Part shown: positions 8,350 through 16,422 of the stretch, in pieces
How positions within the stretch are numbered: position 1 is the stretch's first letter
Layout of the letters: each line of letters starts with the position of its first letter
Origin: Actinomycetales bacterium
GTDB lineage: Bacteria > Actinomycetota > Actinomycetes > Actinomycetales > Dermatophilaceae
Direction of reading: 5' to 3'
Assembly (NCBI GenBank): GCA_016711095.1
Contig: JADJTP010000002.1
Span: forward strand, 248,001-312,000
Length of the DNA stretch: 64,000 nt
Translations under genes and position numbers: made by a program
The notes under the pieces: generated by a model
The model's database searches: none
What the model was told of the DNA's origin: nothing
What the model saw: the letters and a program-made list of their open reading frames with translations, nothing else

Positions 8350-8982
8350 TCAGGCGACCCCGCGCGGGCGGAACTGGATCGAGATGCGCGGCCCGACAGC
8401 CTTGGCGGTCTTGGGGATCGCATGCTCCCAGGTGCGTTGGCACGAACCTCCCATGACGGCCAGATCGCCGTGGCCGAGAGCGACCCGCAAGGCGCTGCGG
8501 CCGCCCCCGCGAGGTCGTAAGGCCAACACACGCGCCGAACCGAGGGAGAGGATCGCCACCATCGTGTCCTCGATGGCGCCACGCCCGATCGTGTCCCCGT
8601 GCCAGGCGACGCTGTCGCGGCCGTCGCGATAGAGGCAGCATCCCGCGCTTCTGAAGTCCTCGCCGAGTTCCTCGCGGTATCGAGCGGACAACCGATCACG
8701 TGCCTCGTCGAGGATCGGCAGGGGCAGCGGCTCTCCGGTGCGATAGAAGCAGGTCAGCCGCGGGACGTCGACGACCGAGTCATACATCTGCCGGCGTTCG
8801 GCCGCCCAGGGCACGGCCGTTCGCACCTGCTCGAAGACCACATCGGCGCCGTTGAGCCAGGCTGGCCGCACGTCCAGCCACGCGCCGAGCCCTAGCTCGA
8901 TCCTCTCCACCGACGCGCCCAGCTCGGCGAATGCTGGGGAGCCGCCCGAGTCGAGCAGGCTGTCTTGGATGGCGAATGACAC
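8350..8982 (-). CDS. alkB: AlkB-like 2-oxoglutarate/Fe(II) dioxygenase
   Basis: 210 residues with a GTG start. Family motifs are visible: WHGD (metal ligands His128 and Asp130), WEHAIPK (third ligand His187) and RISIQFRPR (Arg residues binding 2-oxoglutarate). AlkB enzymes oxidatively remove methyl groups from alkylated nucleobases. Stands alone, convergent with leuA across a 224-bp gap. That gap has short direct repeats (GGCGAGATCGG; CCCCGCGCGGGCGGTGACGGTCAGG-like) but no gene I can support. Confidence 0.9.
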   Translation of the reverse strand: MSFAIQDSLLDSGGSPAFAELGASVERIELGLGAWLDVRPAWLNGADVVFEQVRTAVPWAAERRQMYDSVVDVPRLTCFYRTGEPLPLPILDEARDRLSARYREELGEDFRSAGCCLYRDGRDSVAWHGDTIGRGAIEDTMVAILSLGSARVLALRPRGGGRSALRVALGHGDLAVMGGSCQRTWEHAIPKTAKAVGPRISIQFRPRGVA

Positions 8983-9168
8983 GGGACCATTCTACCTCAG
9001 GTTCGAACATGTGTGCGAAGTCCGGTGCGATCCGCTGTACCACGACGGGCAGCTCTCCATGAGAGACTGCGCGGCTCGCGCCTTCGGTGGGAGCCTGCGC
9101 AGCGACCCTCACCGGACACGGCCGTTCGCCTCGGGTGCCGATCGCCGAGCGCGGGGGACAATGTCCCA

Positions 9169-9897
9169 GTGCCGCTCTATCGTGACGAGGCGGTCGTGCT
9201 GCGCACCCACAAACTGGGCGAGGCCGACCGGATCATCACCGCGCTCACTCGCGGCCGCGGCAAGATCCGCACCGTGGCCAAAGGTGTTCGTCGCACCTCC
9301 TCCCGTTTCGGCGCCCGCCTCGAGCCATTCATGGTGGTCGACCTGCAGTGCTATGAAGGGCGCAACCTCGACACCGTCACCCAGGCCGAAACCCTTGCGC
9401 CGCATGGGGATGCGATCTGTCGGGACTACACGGCATACACCGCGGCGACCGCCGTGGTCGAGACCTGCGACCGGTTGACCGAGGAAGGCGAGCCCGCGAC
9501 CCAGCAGTTCTTGCTGGTCTCTGGGGCGTTGGCCGCGATCGCCGCTGGCGAACACGACGCTGGGCTCGTCCTGGACGCCTACCTACTGCGCGCGCTTTCG
9601 GTCGCAGGTTGGGCGCCGAGCTTTCTGGACTGCGCGAAGTGCGGTGCGCCCGGGCCGCACCGCGCATTCAACGTCGCAGCCGGGGGCACGGTCTGCCCCA
9701 TATGCCGCCCGCCCGGCTCAGCCGCGCCCGCCCCTGAGACGCTGGTCTTGCTGGCGGCGTTGCTGTCCGGTGATTGGGTCATCGCTGACGGTTCCGACCC
9801 GATCCAGCGGCGTGAGGGTAGTGGCCTGGTTGCGGCGTTCCTTCAGTGGCATCTGGAGCGCGGCGTCCGTAGTCTGCGTCACGTCGAGCGCGCCTGA
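9169..9897 (+). CDS. recO: DNA repair protein RecO
   Basis: 242 residues from the GTG at 9169. N-terminal OB fold (VPLYRDEAVVLRTHKLGEADRIITALTRG), a helical centre and the actinobacterial zinc-binding cluster CAKC...CPIC (Cys155, 158, 176, 179). RecO loads RecA with RecR and anneals SSB-coated strands. An upstream open extension exists to 9013 but has no similarity. In related genomes recO lies just before the Z-prenyl diphosphate synthase gene; here the DUF559 gene and its repeats are inserted between them. Confidence 0.95.
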   Translation: MPLYRDEAVVLRTHKLGEADRIITALTRGRGKIRTVAKGVRRTSSRFGARLEPFMVVDLQCYEGRNLDTVTQAETLAPHGDAICRDYTAYTAATAVVETCDRLTEEGEPATQQFLLVSGALAAIAAGEHDAGLVLDAYLLRALSVAGWAPSFLDCAKCGAPGPHRAFNVAAGGTVCPICRPPGSAAPAPETLVLLAALLSGDWVIADGSDPIQRREGSGLVAAFLQWHLERGVRSLRHVERA

Positions 9898-10940
9898 CCA
9901 CCGCTGACTTCGCTGTGGCGCTCGGCCCTTGATGCCCCGTCTTTCCGCACCCCCTCCGCGCGAGGGTGCAGTAGACGCGTTTTCGCCGTCGATGAATCCG
10001 CAACTACTACACCCTGGGCGACGGTGACCGCGCTTCGTGCGTGCGGTGCCGTGCAGAGCAAATGTCCCAGTCGCGCGATCAACTGCCGGTGCGCTGCGCG
10101 GTCGAAAAGGTCCCGTGCGGTCAGCTCGACATAGGTCCAACCGTTGTCCTCTGCCAGCCGCCGCCTCGTGACATCCGATCGCCACCGTCGCCGGTCACTG
10201 CGGTGCTGGTCCCCTTGATACTCACCAATCACTCGTTTGGCTCGCCACAGGAAGTCAGCGCACAGGATCCACTGCCCGTCCTCATCGTGGACGTCGGCGT
10301 TGAGTGCCGGTTCCGGCAGCCCGGCGCGCCCGAACGCGAGTCGGGCAAGGGTTTCCATCCGCGATCGGCTTCCCGGTCTCACGAGCGCGCTGGCCTCGCG
10401 CAGACGACGTATGCCGCGCTGGCCCCGACGCCGGGCGACCGCGGCATACAGGTGGGACAGGGGGATGCCACGAGCGGCGAGTGCGTCCCCGATGACGACG
10501 AGTTCGTCCAGGGGAACGCGAGTGGCCAGGTCGCACCACGTGTCCACCCCCGAAACAATGCGCAGGCTGGCGATGGTGACGACGGCTCGTCGTTCGAGGC
10601 CTCGATGAGCACGCACGCCGCGGCGGCGAACGAAGGCGGAGTCGGTGGGACGCATGAGGTCCTGTGGTGCGCTAGGCACCCACGGTTCGGCCATGGGCAG
10701 CCCGAGCAGCCGAGCGGCAGTGTCGTGGCTGAAGGCACTGTCCGGCTCGACGACAACGGCGAGGGCTCGCGCGGTCTGGACCAGCGAGCTCGCAATGCGG
10801 GGGGACCTTGATCCCCGCGTCACAGCGACGAGACTCCGATGGCGCAGGCGGCCCTCGGTGACGCCGAGTCGTCGGGCGTCGGCCACGTTGAAGGGGCGGC
10901 CGACCAGGGCATCCGGCAAGGGGCGGAGTTTACGTGGCAT
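9879..10940 (-). CDS. DUF559 / AbiEi-like antitoxin-type protein
   Basis: 353 residues from the ATG at 10940 (MPRKLRPLP). The N-terminal part (GRPFNVADARRLGVTEGRLRHRSL) resembles the winged-helix domain of AbiEi-type antitoxins. The C-terminal part, VIGEYQGDQH...RRLAEDNGWTYVELTARDLFD, fits the Vsr/PD-(D/E)XK-like DUF559 fold. These proteins are abundant in Micrococcales and often annotated as type IV antitoxins, but no AbiEii toxin partner is present. The last roughly 45 residues (LLHPRAEGV region) are encoded by the palindromic repeat at 9958-10016, so the C-terminus is repeat-derived; the stop overlaps recO by 19 bp. Biological function unknown. Confidence 0.7.
   Translation of the reverse strand: MPRKLRPLPDALVGRPFNVADARRLGVTEGRLRHRSLVAVTRGSRSPRIASSLVQTARALAVVVEPDSAFSHDTAARLLGLPMAEPWVPSAPQDLMRPTDSAFVRRRGVRAHRGLERRAVVTIASLRIVSGVDTWCDLATRVPLDELVVIGDALAARGIPLSHLYAAVARRRGQRGIRRLREASALVRPGSRSRMETLARLAFGRAGLPEPALNADVHDEDGQWILCADFLWRAKRVIGEYQGDQHRSDRRRWRSDVTRRRLAEDNGWTYVELTARDLFDRAAHRQLIARLGHLLCTAPHARSAVTVAQGVVVADSSTAKTRLLHPRAEGVRKDGASRAERHSEVSGGQARST
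9958..10016. repeat. Palindromic repeat element, left side of the DUF559 gene
   Basis: Left arm GAGGGTGCAGTAG (9962-9974) and right arm CTACTACACCCTGG (10004-10016) form an imperfect inverted repeat around a 29-nt centre. Same family as 11057-11128 and the half-element at 4003. Lies just after recO and inside the 3' end of the DUF559 reading frame. Confidence 0.75.
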
Positions 10941-11056
10941 GGCGCCAGAGTGCGCCCGCGGCATACCCATGCGTTGGACTTATCCACAGGGCCACGTTCG
11001 TGCTGCGGCCAGTCGCGCGCCACGATCGTCCCGCTCCCGCGAGCGCCGATCGCCCC

Positions 11057-11128
11057 TCTCCCGCGAGGGTGCAGTAGTTGTGACTTCAGGCCCCCGGAAA
11101 CCGCGACGACTGCACCCTCGGGAGGGGG
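11057..11128. repeat. Palindromic repeat element, right side of the DUF559 gene
   Basis: Left arm CTCCCGCGAGGGTGCAGTAG and right arm GACTGCACCCTCGGGAG form a long inverted repeat with a weakly paired centre. The left arm is near-identical to the element at 9958, so the DUF559 gene has a copy at each end. Followed directly by the polypurine tract. Confidence 0.8.
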
Positions 11129-11290
11129 ACGGGGGAAGGGGAGGGGGACGCGGGAAGGGGGACGGGGGAAGGGGGACGGGAGGGGTCGGGGAAGGGGGGC
11201 GGGGAACGGGGGGAGGGGAGGGAGAGGGAGAGGGGAGGGAGAGGGAGAGGGACGGGGGAAGGGACGGGGAGAGGGGGAGAGGGAGGCCCG
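11120..11290 (+). repeat. 170-bp polypurine (G-rich) tract, potential G-quadruplex/triplex DNA
   Basis: The plus strand is almost entirely G and A, with many runs of three to six G separated by one to four bases and only scattered C and T. Several consecutive windows satisfy the G3+N1-7 quadruplex pattern. It ends about 20-30 bp before the prenyl transferase start codon, so its 3' part would be in the promoter or 5' leader. Confidence 0.85.
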
Positions 11291-11308
11291 GGGTCCGCGG
11301 GGCCTAGG

Positions 11309-12121
11309 GTGGTCAACGTGACGGCATACGAGCTGCCATTCGCGCATCCGACGGGCGCGCGGCCCCCGGCAATCCCGCCAAACGCGATCCCCAGGCACGT
11401 CGCGATCGTGATGGATGGCAACGGCCGGTGGGCCAATCAGCGGGGCCTGCCCCGCACTCAGGGCCACGAGGCCGGCGAGGCCGCACTGCTCGATACCGTC
11501 GCGGGGGCCATCGAGTTGGGCATCAGCCACCTGTCGGCCTACGCGTTCTCGACGGAGAACTGGCGCCGATCGCCCGAGGAGGTTCGCTTCCTCATGGGTT
11601 TCAACCGTGACGTGATCCGGCGCCGACGAGACCAACTGCATTCCTGGGGGGTCCGGATGCGCTGGGTGGGGCGGCGTCCGCGTCTGTGGCGCTCGGTCAT
11701 CCACGAACTCGAAATCGCCCAAGACCTCACCAGGCACAACACTGGCCTGACGCTCTATTTCTGCGTCAACTACGGCGGGCGCGCCGAGATCGCGGACGCC
11801 GTCGCCCGGATCGCACAGGACGCCAAGGACGGCCGCCTAAAGCCCTCGTCCGTGGACGAGCGCACCATCGCGCGCTACCTGCAGGAACCATCGATGCCCG
11901 ACGTCGATCTCTTCGTCCGCTCATCGGGGGAGCAGCGCACGTCGAATTTCCTGCTGTGGCAGTCGGCCTATGCCGAGCTGGTCTTCCTCGACACGTTGTG
12001 GCCCGACTTCGACCGCCGACACCTCTGGCGGGCCGTCCAGCTGTATGCCGCCCGCGACCGTCGCTATGGCGGCGCCGTAGACGCCGTGGACGCCGTGGAC
12101 GCCGTGGACGCCGGGGGCTGA
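11309..12121 (+). CDS. uppS: Isoprenyl transferase (Z-prenyl diphosphate synthase)
   Basis: 270 residues from the GTG at 11309 (alternative GTG at 11318). Cis-prenyltransferase motifs: HVAIVMDGNGRWAN near residues 30-43 (catalytic Asp), STENW, and FVRSSGEQRTSNFLLWQSAYAE near the C-terminus. It adds isopentenyl units in Z configuration to build the polyprenyl phosphate carrier for cell-wall synthesis. Actinobacteria often have two such enzymes, so decaprenyl versus short Z-farnesyl product is undecided. Located after recO as in relatives, but with the DUF559 gene and repeats between. C-terminus ends in a repeated AVD tail from a 9-bp tandem repeat. Confidence 0.93.
   Translation: MVNVTAYELPFAHPTGARPPAIPPNAIPRHVAIVMDGNGRWANQRGLPRTQGHEAGEAALLDTVAGAIELGISHLSAYAFSTENWRRSPEEVRFLMGFNRDVIRRRRDQLHSWGVRMRWVGRRPRLWRSVIHELEIAQDLTRHNTGLTLYFCVNYGGRAEIADAVARIAQDAKDGRLKPSSVDERTIARYLQEPSMPDVDLFVRSSGEQRTSNFLLWQSAYAELVFLDTLWPDFDRRHLWRAVQLYAARDRRYGGAVDAVDAVDAVDAGG
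12074..12109 (+). repeat. 9-bp tandem repeat at the 3' end of the prenyl transferase gene
   Basis: Four units of GCCGTGGAC (first unit GCCGTAGAC) encode a VDA-type repeat in the last residues of the enzyme, outside the catalytic fold. Confidence 0.85.
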
Positions 12122-12149
12122 CCCCCGCCCCGGGCCTACGTGCCTCGGC

Positions 12150-12560
12150 CTACGGCTTCCCGGTCTGGCAGTTCGTGCAGGTGCCGACCACCTCGACGGT
12201 ATGCCGCACGTTCCAGAAGCCATGCTCGCCGCCGACCGTTTCGGCCCAGTCCTCAAGAAACGGAACCTCGATCTCGACCGCGCGCCCGCAGACCTCGCAG
12301 ACGAGGTGATGATGATGGTGGGTCGAACAGCGTCGGTAGACGGCCTCTCCGTCGGCGGTGCGCAGCACATCGAGGACTCCGTCGGCAGCGAGTGCGGCCA
12401 GCGTCCGATAGACAGTGGCCAACCCAATGGCGTTGCCGCCAGCTCGCATTCGCGCGTGCAGATCCTGAGCGGACACGAAGTCCGCGACAGCGCCGAGCGA
12501 CTCGACCACCGCAGACCGCTGGCGTGTCGGTCGTCGGGTGCTCGGGCCGATCGCGCTCAT
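12150..12560 (-). CDS. zur: Fur-family zinc uptake regulator
   Basis: 136 residues. Winged-helix N-terminus (SAQDLHARMRAGGNAIGLATVYRTLAALAADGVLD) and metal-binding C-terminal half with five consecutive His (81-85) followed by CEVC (88, 91) and CTNC (128, 131), the structural zinc site of Fur proteins. Its position as last gene of a znuA-znuC-znuB operon, with the start codon in an ATGA overlap with the znuB stop, identifies it as Zur rather than Fur or PerR. Probably represses its own operon through the operator at 15393-15407. Confidence 0.92.
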   Translation of the reverse strand: MSAIGPSTRRPTRQRSAVVESLGAVADFVSAQDLHARMRAGGNAIGLATVYRTLAALAADGVLDVLRTADGEAVYRRCSTHHHHHLVCEVCGRAVEIEVPFLEDWAETVGGEHGFWNVRHTVEVVGTCTNCQTGKP

Positions 12561-13561
12561 CGCTGGCTCCCATGCGACGGATCGGCCGCACGCGGATGTT
12601 CGTCGTAGTGCGCCCCGTGCGGTGCGTGCCGGTGCCCGTCATGCAGATAGTCGACGTGGTCACCGTGCGCCACCGCCTCATGGCCGCAGCCAGGCCCATG
12701 CTCATGTCCGTGTCCCTCGGCCTCCGGGTGCCCGCGCCGGCGCGCTCGACGGACCCTTGCGGCCACGGCCGATCCGAGGGCCACGACGATGAAGACGGCG
12801 ATTGCCAGCAGCACGATCGTCCCTCCGGAGGGAGTATCGGCGGCATACGAGATGACCACCCCGCCGGTCGCTGAGAGTAGGCCGATCGCCACCGCCCACG
12901 CCATCGCGGACGAGAAGCTGCGGCCCAGTCGTTGTGCTGCGGCATTGGGGACGATCATCAGGGCGCTGATGAGCAGCAGGCCGACGATGCGCATCGACAC
13001 GACGACGGTCACTGCAGTGAGGACTGCGAGCGCGAGGTTGAGTCCGAGCACTGGCAGCCCGGCCGACCTCGCATACTCCTCGTCGCTGGCCACCGCGAAG
13101 AGCCGGGTGCGCAGTACAGCCACCGCCGCGACGATGACCACGGACAGGGCCGCAAATGTCCAGAGGTCCGCCGGCGCCACCGTCGTGATCGCTCCGAATA
13201 GGTATGCCGTGAGACTCGCGGGAGTGCCCCTTGGCGACTTGGCAATGATGACGACGCTCGCGGCGATGCCGCCATAGAAGATGAGGGCGAGGGCGACGTC
13301 GCCGTGGGTGGTGCCGGAGGTGCGGATCAACTCGATGACCACGGCCGCCACGATGGCGCAGACCAGCGCGGTCCACACCGGTGACTGGCCGAAGAAGAGG
13401 CCCACGGCGACGCCGGCCAGCGCGACATGCCCCATCCCGTCGCCGATGAGCGCCAGGCGCCGTTGAAGCAGGAAGACCCCCACGAGGGGCGCCGTCGCTC
13501 CGACGAGCACGGCGGCCAACAGGGCACGCTGCATGAAGTCAAGGGCAAGCATGTCGGTCAC
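12557..13561 (-). CDS. znuB: Zinc ABC transporter permease
   Basis: 334 residues from the GTG at 13561, whose GTGA overlaps the znuC stop; an ATG at 13552 is an alternative. ABC-3 family integral membrane protein with about eight helices. After the last helix comes a strikingly His-rich cytosolic tail (about residues 278-334) containing GHGHEHGPGCGHE and further His motifs, unusual for a permease and likely to bind zinc. Forms the channel for ZnuA-delivered zinc, powered by ZnuC. The stop overlaps the zur start (ATGA). Confidence 0.93.
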   Translation of the reverse strand: MTDMLALDFMQRALLAAVLVGATAPLVGVFLLQRRLALIGDGMGHVALAGVAVGLFFGQSPVWTALVCAIVAAVVIELIRTSGTTHGDVALALIFYGGIAASVVIIAKSPRGTPASLTAYLFGAITTVAPADLWTFAALSVVIVAAVAVLRTRLFAVASDEEYARSAGLPVLGLNLALAVLTAVTVVVSMRIVGLLLISALMIVPNAAAQRLGRSFSSAMAWAVAIGLLSATGGVVISYAADTPSGGTIVLLAIAVFIVVALGSAVAARVRRARRRGHPEAEGHGHEHGPGCGHEAVAHGDHVDYLHDGHRHAPHGAHYDEHPRAADPSHGSQR

Positions 13562-14361
13562 AGCTGCCGCCTCGTGGTGGGCAGTGGACCGTCGAGGGGG
13601 ATGGCGCCGCGTCCGGTGGGATCTTCGCGGTCCTCGTGGTGGTGCCAATCGTGGTCGTGCAACACGGTGTGTCCGATCGCTGCGAACGTCTCGGTCGGGC
13701 CGTCGAAGGCCACCCGGCCGGCATCCACGACGACGACCCGGGTGGCGAGCGCGGCGAACGCGGCCAACTCGTGAGTGACGACGACGAGGGTCAGCCCCTC
13801 CGCGACGAGCCGGGCGAGCACTTCGACCAGGCCGTGCTGGCTGGGGATGTCGACACCGGCGGTGGGTTCGTCCATGACCAACACCTCCGGCTCGCCGGCC
13901 AACGCCCGGGCGATGAGCACCCGGCGCTGCTGCCCACCAGAGAGGGCCGAGACGTCGACGCGGGCCCGGTCGGCGAGTCCGACGAGCTGCAGTGCTCGGG
14001 CGATCGCGGCGCGGTCCGCAGCCGAACGACGGCTGACCCAGCCCAGGCGGCTCAACCGGCCGGAGGACACCACTTCCTCGACGGTCACCTTGACAGTCGT
14101 TGCGAGAGTATGCCGCTGGGGCACGTAGCCGAGGCGAGAATGCTCGCGGAAGGCGTGTCGAGGCACACCGAAAAGCGTGGTGTCTCCGGACAACTGATCG
14201 GTGAGCCCGAGAATGCCTTTGACGATCGTCGACTTGCCCGAACCGTTGGCCCCGAGGATGAGCACGACCTCACCCGCTGAGACGGCGAGGTCAATCTGTG
14301 CCACGACGGCGCGCTCGCCGTAGCCGAACGACGCCCCCGCCAGTTCGATGACAGGGGTCAC
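13558..14361 (-). CDS. znuC: Zinc ABC transporter ATP-binding protein
   Basis: 267 residues from the GTG at 14361. ABC ATPase with Walker A GANGSGKS (37-44), signature LSGGQQRR and Walker B VLVMDEPT. The C-terminus HTVLHDHDWHHHED is His-rich, as often in zinc/manganese ATPases. In the sequence as given the upstream znuA frame runs into this frame because of a +1 base near 14486, producing one long apparent fusion; the GTGA junction at 14358-14361 and the ZnuC-like start indicate two separate genes. Confidence 0.92.
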   Translation of the reverse strand: MTPVIELAGASFGYGERAVVAQIDLAVSAGEVVLILGANGSGKSTIVKGILGLTDQLSGDTTLFGVPRHAFREHSRLGYVPQRHTLATTVKVTVEEVVSSGRLSRLGWVSRRSAADRAAIARALQLVGLADRARVDVSALSGGQQRRVLIARALAGEPEVLVMDEPTAGVDIPSQHGLVEVLARLVAEGLTLVVVTHELAAFAALATRVVVVDAGRVAFDGPTETFAAIGHTVLHDHDWHHHEDREDPTGRGAIPLDGPLPTTRRQL

Positions 14362-15372
14362 GAACAGCCTAAGCCCGTTCGCAGGGAGGAGAGATTGGCG
14401 AGCATGACGGAACGATAGTCCTGGCCAGGGGACGTGCTCGTGATGCCTTCGACCGGATCTAGCACAGCCACCTGCGCGCCGGTCTCCCCGAGCGATGGTC
14501 TGGGCGAACTTGGGGTCGACGAGCGTCTCGGCGAAGACGGTGGTCACGCCTTGTTCCCGCGCGGTGGCGGCGATGTCGGCGAGCTCTCTGGGCGAGGGCT
14601 CTTGGTCGGGGGAGAGCCCGGCGATCGGCAGTTCGGTGAGTCCGTAGCGCTCCGCGAGGAAGCCGAAGGCGGCGTGACCGGTGACAAGGGTGCGGGTTCT
14701 GCAGGTCTTCAGGCCGGCGGCATACGCCTGGTCGAGCTCGCCCATGGAGGTCGCGAATCGAGCCGCGTTGGCGCGGTAGGTCGCGGCGTTGGCAGAGTCG
14801 ATCGACGCCAATCGCTCGGCGAGGGCGTTTCCGACGGCGGCATTGCGGATCGGGTCAAGCCAGAAGTGCAGGTTGCCCTCGTGGCCGTGCTCCTCATCGA
14901 CCGAGCCGGAGGGCCTGACGGGTGAGGTTGCGGGCGCGCTTGCTCCCAGCCCTGCCGCGCCGCCGACATCGTATGCCGCCCCGGCTGCGGCCTGGGCGAC
15001 CGCGGCGTCGACGGCGGGCTGGAAACCCGCGACGTAGGCAACCAGGCCCATCTTCGGCAGCTCGGCGATGTCCTTGGCCGTGAGTTCGAGGTCGTGCGGC
15101 TCGACCCCGGGTTTCGTGAGGGTGTGGACGTCGACGCCGGGGCCACCGACTTGGCTCAGCACGAACTCGAGGGGATAGAACGCGGCTGCGACGGGCAATC
15201 GGCTCGTCGTCTGCTCGGCGGCCTCCCTCGCGGCACCAGGGCTTGAGCACGCCGCGAGGGGGGCGGCGACGGCGAGGGCGAGGGTGATGGCAACGGTGGT
15301 GGTACGCACCATCGTGGTGGTGCGCCCGAGAAAGCGGCGGGGTGACGTCAGCGGTCGGCGGGGTGTCGGCAT
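14358..15372 (-). CDS. znuA: Zinc ABC transporter substrate-binding lipoprotein (frameshift near its 3' end)
   Basis: Lipoprotein signal with lipobox LAAC (Cys42 if started at the ATG 15372; an internal ATG at 15312 gives a shorter signal). The body is a ZnuA/TroA cluster A-1 binding protein (VEPHDLELTAKDIAEL, NLHFWLDP) with only a short His motif, DEEHGHEGNLH. At 14486-14489 a CCCC run (GGGG on the coding strand) has one base too many. Removing it restores the expected ending AREETGAQ-like ...VLDPVEGITS...TGLGCS and a stop at 14358 overlapping the znuC GTG. Probably intact in the organism. First gene of the Zur operon. Confidence 0.85.
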
Positions 15373-15392
15373 ACTCGGCACTCTCGCGGAAA

Positions 15393-15407
15393 TGAGAATC
15401 ATTGTCA
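15393..15407. promoter_or_regulatory. Zur operator
   Basis: TGAGAATCATTGTCA; on the znuA strand it reads TGACAATGATTCTCA, matching the actinobacterial Zur box TGAAAATGATTTTCA at 13 of 15 positions. It sits 21 bp upstream of the znuA ATG at 15372 and overlaps the only sensible promoter position, also within 100 bp of the divergent GNAT gene. Confidence 0.85.
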
Positions 15408-15504
15408 ACTCGGATCAGCATGACCTGGTGATCACCGGTGTCCCTAGCCCCGCGTCGAGTCCGCGGCGTGGTCTGATGGAGACCGGCAATAGGAGGCCAC
15501 AGCA

Positions 15505-16422
15505 GTGTCGACCCTGGAATGGAGCCCGCTCACCGCGGCTGATCTCCCCGACCTCGTCGAGCTTGCCCGCGCGTGCCTCGCCCATGATGGCGGGCTGCCG
15601 CTGCTGGGCACCGAGGAGTTGGTCACGGGGTTCTTCCTCGTCGGCGAGGGAATCGGCGGGCGGGACGAGACCGGTGAGATCGTCGCCGCGGCGGGGCTCT
15701 TCGACGACGACACCGGGCGGGCCTGCGCGACGGGCCTGGTGCATCCGTCGGCGCGACGTCAGGGGCACGGCGAGCAACTCGTCACTTGGGCACGCTCACA
15801 CTCCGGCGAACACCAGCCGCTGGTCGTCGCCGAGACGATGTCGAGGGAAGCCGAGTCCCTGTTCGCGGCGAACGGCTTGCACCGCACCTTCGCCGAGTCG
15901 GTGATGCGTCACCGGCTCAAACACATTCCTAGGGTCCCCTTGCCCGACGGTCTGCGCACTGAGCCCTTCCGCGAGGACACGGCGTCGGCCTTCTTCACGG
16001 CATACCGCGGGTCGTTCGGCGACCGGCCAGGCTTTCCCGATCCGAGCGAGGCTCAGTGGCTTCAGTGGTTGGCCAGCGACGCCGACCTGCGGCCGCAGGA
16101 TTGCCGGGTGGCCTTCACCAAGACCGGCGAACCCGTGGGGTTCGTCACGGTGTCCTCCGATTGGATCGACGAAGTCGGCGTCGTGCCCGCCTGGCGAGGC
16201 CGGGGTCTCGGGGCCCATCTGGTCGTCCGGTCGCTCAGCGCCCTTAAACGAGCGGGCGCCCGCCAGGTGTGGCTATGCGTCGGAGCCGACAACACCTCCA
16301 GATGTCTCTACGAGCGGCTCGGCTTCCGATACAAGGGGACGCGGGCGCGCTACGAGAAGCGTTCGGCGGTGTGGCAGGCGCTCGACACGCGCGGTGAGCT
16401 CAGCGGGGAAACGCCTGCATAA
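15505..16422 (+). CDS. Tandem-domain GNAT acetyltransferase
   Basis: 305 residues, GTG start at 15505 with GGAGG about 8 bp upstream. Two GNAT modules: a degenerate N-terminal one (about 10-130, ATGLVHPSARRQGHGEQLV) and a C-terminal one (about 155-290, VGVVPAWRGRGLGAHLVVRSLSALKRAG), the latter with an intact acetyl-CoA-binding motif A. The tandem architecture and length resemble mycothiol synthase MshD, but similarity is too loose to assign a substrate. Divergent from the Zur operon; regulation by the same operator is possible but unproven. Confidence 0.8.
   Translation: MSTLEWSPLTAADLPDLVELARACLAHDGGLPLLGTEELVTGFFLVGEGIGGRDETGEIVAAAGLFDDDTGRACATGLVHPSARRQGHGEQLVTWARSHSGEHQPLVVAETMSREAESLFAANGLHRTFAESVMRHRLKHIPRVPLPDGLRTEPFREDTASAFFTAYRGSFGDRPGFPDPSEAQWLQWLASDADLRPQDCRVAFTKTGEPVGFVTVSSDWIDEVGVVPAWRGRGLGAHLVVRSLSALKRAGARQVWLCVGADNTSRCLYERLGFRYKGTRARYEKRSAVWQALDTRGELSGETPA

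Larger units (their letters stand above)
10941..11308. other. Intergenic region between DUF559 gene and prenyl transferase
   Basis: 368 bp between divergent genes with no supportable coding sequence. It holds, in order, an unremarkable 110-bp stretch, a palindromic repeat (11057-11128), and a polypurine tract running up to the next gene. Any promoter for either gene must lie within or beside these elements. Confidence 0.7.

Noticed and set aside
13558..15408. A natural ZnuA-ZnuC fusion protein of 616 residues
   Set aside because: The join reads out-of-frame sequence between the domains; deleting one base at 14486 yields a normal ZnuA end and a GTGA junction to znuC.
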